6,136 nt of DNA from Gallionella sp. (lineage in GTDB: Bacteria; Pseudomonadota; Gammaproteobacteria; Burkholderiales; Gallionellaceae), in the NCBI GenBank assembly GCA_029850565.1, contig JARCRR010000121.1, forward strand, positions 1-6,136, written 5' to 3'. The notes beneath the pieces are model-generated. The model was given only the letters and a program-made list of their open reading frames with translations. It was not told where the DNA came from and searched no databases. Shown here in pieces: positions 1 through 6,136 of this stretch. A program made the translations under genes and the position numbers. The number at the start of each line of letters is the position of its first letter. The first letter of the stretch is position 1.

Positions 1-2448
1 GTGCGCGATGGTCTGAAGCCGGTACATCGCCGTGTGCTGTTTGCGATGCACGAACTGAATAACGATTGGAACCGGGCATATAAGAAATCGGCGCGTATTG
101 TCGGCGACGTGATCGGTAAGTACCACCCGCACGGCGACACGGCGGTGTACGACACCATCGTGCGTATGGCGCAGGATTTCTCGCTGCGTTACACGCTGGT
201 GGATGGTCAGGGTAACTTCGGTTCGGTGGACGGCGACAACGCGGCGGCGATGCGTTACACCGAGATCCGCATGGCGAAGATCGCGCATCAACTGCTGGAA
301 GACCTCGATAAAGAAACCGTCGATTACGGTCCTAACTACGACGGTTCCGAGCATGAGCCGCTGGTTTTCCCCGCACGCTTCCCCAATCTGCTGGTGAACG
401 GTTCTTCCGGTATCGCCGTGGGTATGGCGACCAACATCCCGCCGCACAACATGACCGAGGTGGTGGATGCTTGCCTCGCTTTGTTGCGCGACCCGGAGAT
501 GGATATCGAACAATTGATCGAATTGGTACCTGCACCTGACTTCCCGACCGCAGGCATCATCTATGGCTTGTCGGGGGTGAAGGAAGGTTACCGCACCGGC
601 CGTGGCCGTGTGGTGATGCGTGGCCGCACCCACTTTGAAGACATCGGCAAAGGTGATCGTCAGGCCATCATCATCGACGAGCTGCCGTATCAAGTGAACA
701 AAGCCAACTTGCTCATCAAGGTGGGTGAGTTGGTGCGCGAGAAGAAGATCGAAGGTATCACCGAGATCCGCGACGAGTCGGACAAGTCCGGTATGCGTGC
801 GGTCATCGAGCTGCGTCGCGGCGAGATGCCGGAAGTGGTGCTCAACCATCTGTACAAGCAGACTCAGTTGCAAGATAGCTTCGGTATCAACATGGTCGCC
901 ATCGTTGATGGTCAGCCCAAGCTGCTCAATCTGAAGCAGGTCATCGAAGCCTTCCTGCGCCATCGTCGCGAAGTCGTTACACGCCGCACCATTTTCGAAC
1001 TGCGCAAAGCACGTGAGCGCGGCCACATCCTGGAAGGCTTGGCCGTTGCGCTGTCCAACGTGGACGAGATCATCGCGCTGATCAAGGCGGCACCGACCCC
1101 TGCCGATGCCAAGCGCGAGTTGATGGCGCGAGCATGGCGTTCATCGCTGGTGGAAGATATGTTGAGCCGCGTCAGCGACGCATCGCGTCCCGACGGCTTG
1201 GCTCCTGAGTTTGGTCTGGTGGGCAAAGGTAATTCGCGTGGTTACTTCCTCTCGGATGCGCAGACACAAGCCATCTTGGAGTTGCGCCTGCAACGCCTGA
1301 CCGGTCTGGAGCAGGACAAGATCGTGGGCGAGTACCGCGAAGTGATGGACAAGATCGCCGACCTGTTGGACATTTTGGCCAAGCCTGCACGCGTGACGCA
1401 GATCATCGGCGACGAGCTGGTGACCATCCGTTCTCAGTTCGGCGACAAGCGCCGCAGCGAGATCGTGACGCACACGCAAGATATGAGCATGGAAGACCTC
1501 ATCGCGCCGGAAGACGTGGTGGTTACCCTGTCTCACGGCGGTTACATGAAGGCGCAGAAGCTGGACGAGTACCGTGCGCAAAAACGCGGCGGACGCGGCA
1601 AGCAAGCGGCTTCGACCAAAGAAGACGATTTCGTCGATAACCTGTTCATCGCCAACACACACGATTACATCCTGTGCTTCTCCAACCGCGGCCGTGTGTA
1701 CTGGTTGAAGGTGTACGAAGTGCCGCAAGGCACGCGTATCAGTCGCGGCAAACCCATCGTCAATTTGTTGCCGCTGGAGGCGGGCGAGCAGATCAACGCC
1801 ATCCTGCCGGTGAAAGAGTTCTCTGAAGACAAATTCGTGTTCTTCGCCACCACCGACGGCACGGTTAAGAAGACACCGTTGTCAGATTTCGCCAACCCGC
1901 GTACTAAAGGCATCATCGCCATCAATCTGGATGAGGGCGACTTCCTCATCGGCGTGGCGCTGACCGACGGCAAACACGATGTGATGTTGTTCTCCGATGG
2001 CGGTAAGGCAGTGCGCTTCGACGAGAACGACGTACGTTCGATGGGCCGTGTGACACGTGGTGTGCGCGGCATGAACCTGTCCAAGGGCGGCAAAGTGATC
2101 GCCTTGCTGGTGGCCGAGAACGAGCAGCAGAGCGTATTGACTGCCACCGAGAACGGTTTCGGCAAGCGCACGCCTATCGCCGAGTACACTCGTCACGGAC
2201 GCGGCACGCAGGGCATGATCGCCATCCAGACTTCCGAGCGTAACGGCAAGGTGGTGGCGGCGACGCTGGTACAGCCGGAAGACGAGATCATGCTCATCGG
2301 CACCAATGGCGTATTGATCCGCACCCGCGTCAAAGAGATCCGCGAGATGAGCCGCGCGACTCAGGGCGTGACGCTGATCAATCTGGGCAAGGGCGACAAG
2401 CTGGCGGGATTGAGCCGCATCGCCGAGACAGAAGAAGATTCCGAATAA
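1..2448 (+). CDS. gyrA: DNA gyrase subunit A, 5' end missing
   Basis: GyrA is the DNA-breaking and rejoining subunit of the cytoplasmic A2B2 gyrase, which introduces negative supercoils using ATP hydrolysed by GyrB. The visible 815 residues match E. coli GyrA from Val37 on (visible residue n is about E. coli n+36), so the GTG at base 1 is an internal valine codon and not a start; about 36 N-terminal residues lie upstream. The catalytic pair Arg85-Tyr86 (E. coli Arg121-Tyr122) lies in AAAMRYTEIR, and Ile138 corresponds to the DNA-intercalating Ile174. The quinolone region has YHPHGDTAVYD, with Thr at E. coli position 83 and Asp at 87. The breakage-reunion domain runs to about residue 485. The C-terminal DNA-wrapping beta-pinwheel follows, with the GyrA box QKRGGRG at 527-533, which marks it as gyrase rather than ParC. 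The acidic tail is very short (ETEEDSE). The gene ends in TAA, 18 bases before serC. Identification is secure. Confidence 0.98.
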   Translation: MRDGLKPVHRRVLFAMHELNNDWNRAYKKSARIVGDVIGKYHPHGDTAVYDTIVRMAQDFSLRYTLVDGQGNFGSVDGDNAAAMRYTEIRMAKIAHQLLEDLDKETVDYGPNYDGSEHEPLVFPARFPNLLVNGSSGIAVGMATNIPPHNMTEVVDACLALLRDPEMDIEQLIELVPAPDFPTAGIIYGLSGVKEGYRTGRGRVVMRGRTHFEDIGKGDRQAIIIDELPYQVNKANLLIKVGELVREKKIEGITEIRDESDKSGMRAVIELRRGEMPEVVLNHLYKQTQLQDSFGINMVAIVDGQPKLLNLKQVIEAFLRHRREVVTRRTIFELRKARERGHILEGLAVALSNVDEIIALIKAAPTPADAKRELMARAWRSSLVEDMLSRVSDASRPDGLAPEFGLVGKGNSRGYFLSDAQTQAILELRLQRLTGLEQDKIVGEYREVMDKIADLLDILAKPARVTQIIGDELVTIRSQFGDKRRSEIVTHTQDMSMEDLIAPEDVVVTLSHGGYMKAQKLDEYRAQKRGGRGKQAASTKEDDFVDNLFIANTHDYILCFSNRGRVYWLKVYEVPQGTRISRGKPIVNLLPLEAGEQINAILPVKEFSEDKFVFFATTDGTVKKTPLSDFANPRTKGIIAINLDEGDFLIGVALTDGKHDVMLFSDGGKAVRFDENDVRSMGRVTRGVRGMNLSKGGKVIALLVAENEQQSVLTATENGFGKRTPIAEYTRHGRGTQGMIAIQTSERNGKVVAATLVQPEDEIMLIGTNGVLIRTRVKEIREMSRATQGVTLINLGKGDKLAGLSRIAETEEDSE

Positions 2449-2452
2449 CATC

Positions 2453-2458
2453 GAGGAG
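2453..2458 (+). promoter_or_regulatory. Ribosome-binding site of serC
   Basis: GAGGAG lies in the 18-base gyrA-serC gap, with 8 bases between it and the ATG at 2467. It is a strong Shine-Dalgarno match and fixes the serC start. The gap is too short for a terminator and shows no hairpin, so serC can be reached by transcription from gyrA. Confidence 0.8.
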
Positions 2459-2466
2459 AGCACGAC

Positions 2467-3549
2467 ATGACCATCTACAACTTCAGCGCAGGTCCGGCGG
2501 TATTGCCCAAAGAGGTATTGCAGCAAGCTCAAGCGGAATTGCTTGATTGGCACGGTAGCGGCATGTCGGTGATGGAGATGTCGCATCGCGGCAAGGAATA
2601 CATGGGCATCCACGCTCAGGCCGAAGCCGATCTGCGCGAGTTGATGGGTATCCCCGCCAACTACAAGGTGCTGTTCCTGCAAGGCGGCGCCCATCTGCAA
2701 TTTTCCATGATCCCGCTGAACCTGTTGCGCGGCAAGGCTTCTGCCGACTACGTGAACACGGGGGAGTGGTCGAAGAAAGCCATCGGCGAAGCGAAGAAGT
2801 TCTGCAACGTGAATGTGGTGGCCGACAACAAAGACAAGAACTGCACCTACGTTCCCGCTTTCGATACATGGAAATTGGACAAGGATGCGGCCTATGTTCA
2901 CTACACACCGAACGAGACCATCGGCGGTGTCGAGTTCAACTGGACACCTAATACCGGTGATGTGCCGCTGGTGGCGGATATGTCGTCCAACATTCTGTCG
3001 CGTCCGGTCGATGTATGGAAATACGGCATGATTTACGCGGGTGCACAAAAGAACATCGGTCCGGCCGGATTGACGCTGGTCATCGTGCGCGAAGACTTGG
3101 TGGGCCATGCCGATCCGCGTTTGCCGACCATGCTGGATTACAAGACACATGCCGAGAACGACTCGATGTACAACACGCCGCCGACCTACGGCATCTACAT
3201 GGCGGGTCTGGTGTTCCAATGGTTGAAGAGAAACGGCGGTATCGGTGCGATGGAGAAGAACAACATCGCCAAAGCGAACCTGTTGTATGCCGCCATTGAT
3301 AACAGCAACGGTTTCTACAACTGTCCGGTGAACAGGGCCGACCGTTCGCGCATGAACGTGCCGTTCACGTTGAAGGATGCGAATCTGGATGGCGACTTCC
3401 TCAAGCAGGCGGATGCGCGCGGTTTGCTGCAACTGAAGGGACACCGTTCCGTAGGCGGCATGCGCGCTTCCATCTATAACGCGATGCCTTTGGCCGGAGT
3501 GCAGGCTTTGGCCGACTTCATGGGCGAATTCGCCAAAAAGAATGGCTAA
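2467..3549 (+). CDS. serC: Phosphoserine aminotransferase SerC
   Basis: This PLP enzyme moves the amino group of glutamate onto 3-phosphohydroxypyruvate to give phosphoserine, the second step of serine synthesis. In bacteria with the deoxyxylulose-5-phosphate route to vitamin B6 the same enzyme also makes 4-phosphohydroxythreonine (alias PdxF). The 360 residues match the usual family length (E. coli 362). The protein opens with the family signature YNFSAGPAVLP. SHRGKE (Arg41) is a substrate-binding element and TGEWS carries Trp101, which stacks on the cofactor. Asp171 in VADMSS pairs with the pyridine nitrogen. Lys195 in AGAQKNIGPAGLT forms the Schiff base, and His326-Arg327 in KGHRSVGGMRASIYNAMP bind phosphate and substrate. 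No key residue is missing. The ATG is supported by the strong upstream ribosome-binding site and the family N-terminus. The last 8 bases overlap the start of serA, the enzyme of the preceding step, which suggests co-translation. Confidence 0.98.
   Translation: MTIYNFSAGPAVLPKEVLQQAQAELLDWHGSGMSVMEMSHRGKEYMGIHAQAEADLRELMGIPANYKVLFLQGGAHLQFSMIPLNLLRGKASADYVNTGEWSKKAIGEAKKFCNVNVVADNKDKNCTYVPAFDTWKLDKDAAYVHYTPNETIGGVEFNWTPNTGDVPLVADMSSNILSRPVDVWKYGMIYAGAQKNIGPAGLTLVIVREDLVGHADPRLPTMLDYKTHAENDSMYNTPPTYGIYMAGLVFQWLKRNGGIGAMEKNNIAKANLLYAAIDNSNGFYNCPVNRADRSRMNVPFTLKDANLDGDFLKQADARGLLQLKGHRSVGGMRASIYNAMPLAGVQALADFMGEFAKKNG
3535..3549 (+). promoter_or_regulatory. Coupled serC stop / serA start
   Basis: The serA ATG (3542-3544) sits inside the last codons of serC, whose TAA is at 3547-3549. 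The only purine-rich stretch before it is AAAAAGA (3535-3541), which abuts the ATG and is a poor Shine-Dalgarno match. Initiation at serA therefore probably relies on ribosomes finishing serC. The family-like N-terminus MAKTFQILTLN supports this ATG over later ones. Coupling is inferred from the geometry only. Confidence 0.55.
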
Positions 3550-4732
3550 GACTTTCCAGATCCTCACGCTGAACAAGATCTCGGCTACAGGCTTGAAGCG
3601 CCTGCCTGCTGGACGTTATGCGACGGGCAATGACATCGCCCAACCCGATGCCATCCTGGTGCGTTCGCACAACATGCTGGAGATGGATATTCCATCCAGT
3701 GTGTTGGCCATCGCGCGAGCCGGCGCGGGGACGAACAACGTTCCGGTGAAGAAGCTGAGTGCGCGCGGCGTGCCTGTGTTCAATGCGCCGGGGGCGAATG
3801 CGAACGCGGTGAAGGAACTGGTCATCACCGGCATGTTGCTGGCATCGCGCAACATCGCGCCCGCTTTGCATTTCACCGCAGGATTGAAGGGCGACGATGC
3901 GACCATGCACAAGCTAGTCGAGGACGGAAAGAAGGATTACGCCGGCACCGAACTGTTGGGCCGCACGTTGGGCATCGTCGGGCTGGGTGCCATCGGCCGT
4001 TTGGTGGCTAATGCCGCCATCGGCTTGGGCATGAAGGTCATCGGCTATGACCCTGAGATCACTGTGGATGCGGCTTGGAGCCTGTCCTCGCAGGTGAAGA
4101 AGGCGCACAGCATCGAAGACTTACTCAAACACAGTGATTTCGTTTCGCTGCACGTGCCGTTGCTGGACGCGACGCGCAACCTGATCGACGACAAGCGGGT
4201 GGCGGCGATGAAGTCCGGTGCGGTGCTGTTGAACTTTTCGCGCGATGCCATCGTGAACGAAGATGCGGTTATTGCTGGGTTGGCGGCAAAACATCTGCGC
4301 TACTACGTGTGTGACTTCCCCACTAACAAAGCATTGGCGAATGACAAGATCATTGCCTTGCCACATCTGGGTGCGTCCACCGAAGAGGCGGAAGAGAACT
4401 GCGCCGTGATGGTGGTCGAGCAACTGCGCGACTATCTGGAGCACGGCAACGTCACCAACACGGTGAACTTCCCCAATGTCTCCATGCCGCGCGAATCCAA
4501 GTTCCGCTTGGCGATCGCCAATGCCAACGTACCGAATATGCTGGGGCAGATATCGACCGCGTTGGCGGCAGCGGGCATCAACATCCATAACATGACGAAT
4601 AAATCACGCGGCGAGATGGCTTATACATTGGTGGATACGGATACCGTGTTGCCGGATAGCTTGATCGCACAGGTCGCTGGTATAGCAGGCGTGCTGATGG
4701 TGCGTGCATTGCCGTTGGAGGCGGACGAATGA
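3542..4732 (+). CDS. serA: Short-form D-3-phosphoglycerate dehydrogenase with C-terminal ACT domain
   Basis: A member of the D-isomer-specific 2-hydroxyacid dehydrogenase family, very likely oxidising 3-phosphoglycerate to 3-phosphohydroxypyruvate with NAD, the step before SerC. Of its 396 residues (E. coli SerA 410), about 1-100 plus 285-315 form the substrate domain (RAGAGTNNV at 59-67, NAPGANANAVKEL at 81-93). Residues of about 101-284 form the Rossmann domain with GLGAIG (147-152) and the NAD-ribose acid Asp170. Arg234 in NFSRD and His275 in LPHLGAST are the expected catalytic Arg and His. The usual catalytic Glu is not seen: the segment reads CDFPTNKAL (257-265), with Asn262/Lys263 near that position. 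Residues of about 320-396 are one ACT domain, the serine-feedback module in the family, here with NANVPNML instead of the usual Pro-Gly turn. There is no intervening extra domain as in long SerA. Placement directly after serC supports the role; another 2-hydroxyacid dehydrogenase activity is the alternative. Confidence 0.88.
   Translation: MAKTFQILTLNKISATGLKRLPAGRYATGNDIAQPDAILVRSHNMLEMDIPSSVLAIARAGAGTNNVPVKKLSARGVPVFNAPGANANAVKELVITGMLLASRNIAPALHFTAGLKGDDATMHKLVEDGKKDYAGTELLGRTLGIVGLGAIGRLVANAAIGLGMKVIGYDPEITVDAAWSLSSQVKKAHSIEDLLKHSDFVSLHVPLLDATRNLIDDKRVAAMKSGAVLLNFSRDAIVNEDAVIAGLAAKHLRYYVCDFPTNKALANDKIIALPHLGASTEEAEENCAVMVVEQLRDYLEHGNVTNTVNFPNVSMPRESKFRLAIANANVPNMLGQISTALAAAGINIHNMTNKSRGEMAYTLVDTDTVLPDSLIAQVAGIAGVLMVRALPLEADE
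4717..4721 (+). promoter_or_regulatory. Ribosome-binding site of pheA inside serA
   Basis: GGAGG within the last codons of serA, 7 bases before the pheA ATG at 4729, is a near-ideal Shine-Dalgarno. The serA stop and pheA start share ATGA (4729-4732), so pheA can be started both by reinitiation after serA and by its own site. Confidence 0.8.
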
Positions 4733-5793
4733 GTGACGGGCTGAAAAAATATCGCGAACAGATCGATCGCATCGACGATGAGTTGCTGAAGCTGTTCAAC
4801 CAGCGTGCGGGTATCGCTCAGCAGATCGGTCACGCCAAAGGCAATGGCGCAGTGTTACGCCCTGAGCGTGAGGCGCAAGTGTTGCAACGCATGAAGGAGG
4901 CTAACCAAGGTCCGCTGTCTGCCCAAGGCATCAGTGCGCTGTACACCGAGATCATGTCGCAATGTCGTGCGCTGGAAGCGCCTTTGCGCGTGGCGTATCT
5001 TGGCCCGCACGGTACCTTCAGCGAAGCGGCGGTGTTCCAACGTTTCGGTCAGGCGACCGCAGGCGTGCCCGCGGATTCCATCGACGGCGTGTTCTCCGCC
5101 GTGGAGAACGAGTCGGCGAACTACGGTCTGGTACCTGTGGAGAATTCCACCGAAGGCGCGATCGGGCGCACGCTGGACCTGTTGCTGAGCAGCAATCTAA
5201 AGATCTGCGGTGAGGTGTTGCTGCAAGTACATCAATGCGTACTCTCCAATGAGAACGATCTTTCGATGATCCGCAAGATCTATTCGCATCCGCAATCGTT
5301 CGGCCAGTGCCAGGAATGGCTGAACGCACACTTGCCCCATGCCGAGCGCATCACCGCTTCCAGCAATGCCGATGCTGCTCGTATGGCTGCCGAAGAGTCG
5401 TTCGCGGCAGCGGTGGCGGGGGCGCAAGCGGCGGACCATTTCAAGCTGAAAGTGTTGGCGCAGAACATCGAGGACGACGCACGCAACACCACGCGTTTCC
5501 TTGTCATCGGCAAACAGGATGTCGCGCCCTCCGGTAAGGACAAGACCTCGCTGGTGATGTCGGCCGCGAACCGCCCCGGTGCGGTGCATGACCTGTTGGT
5601 GCCGTTGGCACAGAATGGTGTCTCGATGACCAAACTGGAGTCGCGTCCGTCGCGCACCGGCTTGTGGGAATACGTGTTCTATGTCGACATCGAAGGCCAT
5701 CAATCCGATGCCAAGGTCGCGGCTGCACTGGCGCAACTCAAGCAGATCGCGGCTTTCGTCAAGGTGCTGGGTTCTTACCCGGTTGCCGTCTAA
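4729..5793 (+). CDS. pheA: Bifunctional chorismate mutase / prephenate dehydratase (P-protein)
   Basis: The enzyme converts chorismate to prephenate and then to phenylpyruvate, the precursor of phenylalanine, in the cytoplasm. Its 354 residues hold three modules. Residues of about 5-85 are an all-helical AroQ chorismate mutase with Arg9, Arg26, Lys37 and the Arg47-Glu48 pair matching E. coli Arg11, Arg28, Lys39, Arg51 and Glu52; Glu83 stands where E. coli has Gln88. Residues of about 86-265 are prephenate dehydratase, with VAYLGPHGTFSEAA, VPVENSTEGAIG, YSHPQSFGQC and the catalytic Thr-Arg-Phe at 255-257 (NTTRFLVIG). Residues of about 272-354 are an ACT domain with RPGAVHDLL (the GALV-type motif) and LESRP at 303-307, the phenylalanine-binding elements in the family, so feedback inhibition by phenylalanine is expected. 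E. coli PheA is somewhat longer (386). The start has a strong ribosome-binding site, overlaps serA by 4 bases, and hisC follows after 24 bases. Confidence 0.97.
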   Translation: MSDGLKKYREQIDRIDDELLKLFNQRAGIAQQIGHAKGNGAVLRPEREAQVLQRMKEANQGPLSAQGISALYTEIMSQCRALEAPLRVAYLGPHGTFSEAAVFQRFGQATAGVPADSIDGVFSAVENESANYGLVPVENSTEGAIGRTLDLLLSSNLKICGEVLLQVHQCVLSNENDLSMIRKIYSHPQSFGQCQEWLNAHLPHAERITASSNADAARMAAEESFAAAVAGAQAADHFKLKVLAQNIEDDARNTTRFLVIGKQDVAPSGKDKTSLVMSAANRPGAVHDLLVPLAQNGVSMTKLESRPSRTGLWEYVFYVDIEGHQSDAKVAAALAQLKQIAAFVKVLGSYPVAV

Positions 5794-5804
5794 CAGGTTT
5801 CATC

Positions 5805-5811
5805 AAGAAAG
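5805..5811 (+). promoter_or_regulatory. Possible weak ribosome-binding site of hisC
   Basis: AAGAAAG lies 6 bases before the ATG at 5818, in the 24-base, A/T-richer gap after pheA. It matches the Shine-Dalgarno consensus only weakly; the A-rich, unstructured surroundings may help initiation. No alternative start fits the family N-terminus better. Confidence 0.4.
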
Positions 5812-5817
5812 TTTCAA

Positions 5818-6136
5818 ATGAATTACGCTGAACTAGCACCTTCATATATTCGTGCCATTGCGCCGTACCAACCGGGCAAGCCGATTTCCGAACTGGAGCG
5901 CGAGTTGGGTATCACCGGCATCGTCAAGCTGGCATCCAACGAGAATCCGCTGGGCGCGAGTTCTGCCGCTATCGCTGCGATGCAGGAAGCGATCAAGACC
6001 ATCGCCCTGTATCCGGATGGCAACGGTTTCGATCTGAAAGACGCATTGGTCAAACGCTACGGTGTGGCACATGCCAATGTGACCTTGGGCAATGGTTCTA
6101 ACGATCTGCTGGAGTTGTCGGCACGCGCTTTTTTGG
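5818..6136 (+). CDS. hisC: Histidinol-phosphate aminotransferase HisC, 3' end missing
   Basis: The first 106 codons of a fold-type I PLP aminotransferase run off the right edge with no stop. HisC interconverts imidazole-acetol phosphate and histidinol phosphate using glutamate, in histidine synthesis. The diagnostic family elements visible are PYQPGKPISELERELG (16-31), LASNENPLG (38-46), LYPDGNGFDLK (64-74) and the cofactor-region LGNGSNDLLEL (90-100). The PLP lysine lies beyond the window, so completeness cannot be judged. The copy of hisC beside pheA in the proteobacterial aromatic supraoperon is often one of two in the genome and can also transaminate aromatic keto acids. Which role dominates here cannot be told from the N-terminus. 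tyrA would be the expected next gene. Confidence 0.95.
   Translation, partial: MNYAELAPSYIRAIAPYQPGKPISELERELGITGIVKLASNENPLGASSAAIAAMQEAIKTIALYPDGNGFDLKDALVKRYGVAHANVTLGNGSNDLLELSARAFL

Noticed and set aside
1..3. GTG at base 1 as the start of gyrA.
   Set aside because: It aligns with internal Val37 of E. coli GyrA, directly before RDGLKPVHRR; the conserved N-terminal arm is missing because of the window edge.
1141..1728. Other long minus-strand open frames (1141-1728, 4121-4588, 5197-5736).
   Set aside because: All are in the same codon-complement register as the sense gene and have the same compositional signature; none shows a family motif.
1882..3576. A 564-codon open frame on the minus strand across the gyrA end and all of serC.
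   Set aside because: It lies in exact codon register opposite gyrA and serC, so it stays open simply because those genes avoid TTA, CTA and TCA codons. Its translation is rich in His, Arg and Val with no recognisable domain, as expected of an antisense shadow.
5783..5817. Possible promoter before hisC (TTGCCG near the pheA end, A/T-rich gap).
   Set aside because: No acceptable -10 box occurs at a proper distance from the -35-like sequence; the gap is short and fits read-through from pheA.
1..6136. A search for mobile elements, CRISPR, RNA genes, defence genes or an unknown system.
   Set aside because: Every base except 18 + 24 intergenic bases belongs to five recognised housekeeping and biosynthetic genes; no repeats, RNA-like folds or foreign-looking composition stood out.

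Overview
The window is wall-to-wall coding on the + strand: five genes in one direction with gaps or overlaps of at most 24 bases. They are the 3' part of gyrA (DNA gyrase subunit A), serC (phosphoserine aminotransferase), a short ACT-domain serA (D-3-phosphoglycerate dehydrogenase), pheA (fused chorismate mutase/prephenate dehydratase) and the first 106 codons of hisC (histidinol-phosphate aminotransferase). No RNA gene, mobile element, CRISPR array or terminator is visible, and no stretch without a gene exceeds 24 bases.

The order gyrA-serC-pheA-hisC is the start of the proteobacterial aromatic 'supraoperon', which in Pseudomonas and many betaproteobacteria usually continues with tyrA, aroA, cmk and rpsA. 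With the moderately GC-rich base composition and the protein sequences, this suggests a betaproteobacterium, possibly near Gallionellaceae/Nitrosomonadales. That placement is from memory of similar proteins and is not proven by the window.

Layout: gyrA (1-2448, its first 36 or so codons lie outside) is followed after 18 bases by a strong ribosome-binding site and serC (2467-3549). serA (3542-4732) overlaps serC by 8 bases, and pheA (4729-5793) overlaps serA by 4 (ATGA). After a 24-base gap hisC (5818 onward) runs off the right edge. serA and serC supply the first two steps of serine synthesis (3-phosphoglycerate to phosphohydroxypyruvate to phosphoserine). pheA takes chorismate through prephenate to phenylpyruvate, and hisC-type aminotransferases next to pheA can serve histidine and sometimes aromatic amino-acid transamination. 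SerC and HisC both need pyridoxal phosphate, and SerC is also a step in its synthesis in some bacteria.

I do not see an undescribed system here. The points most worth checking are the serA gene placed between serC and pheA, the apparent absence of the usual catalytic glutamate in that SerA, and its atypical ACT-domain ligand loop.
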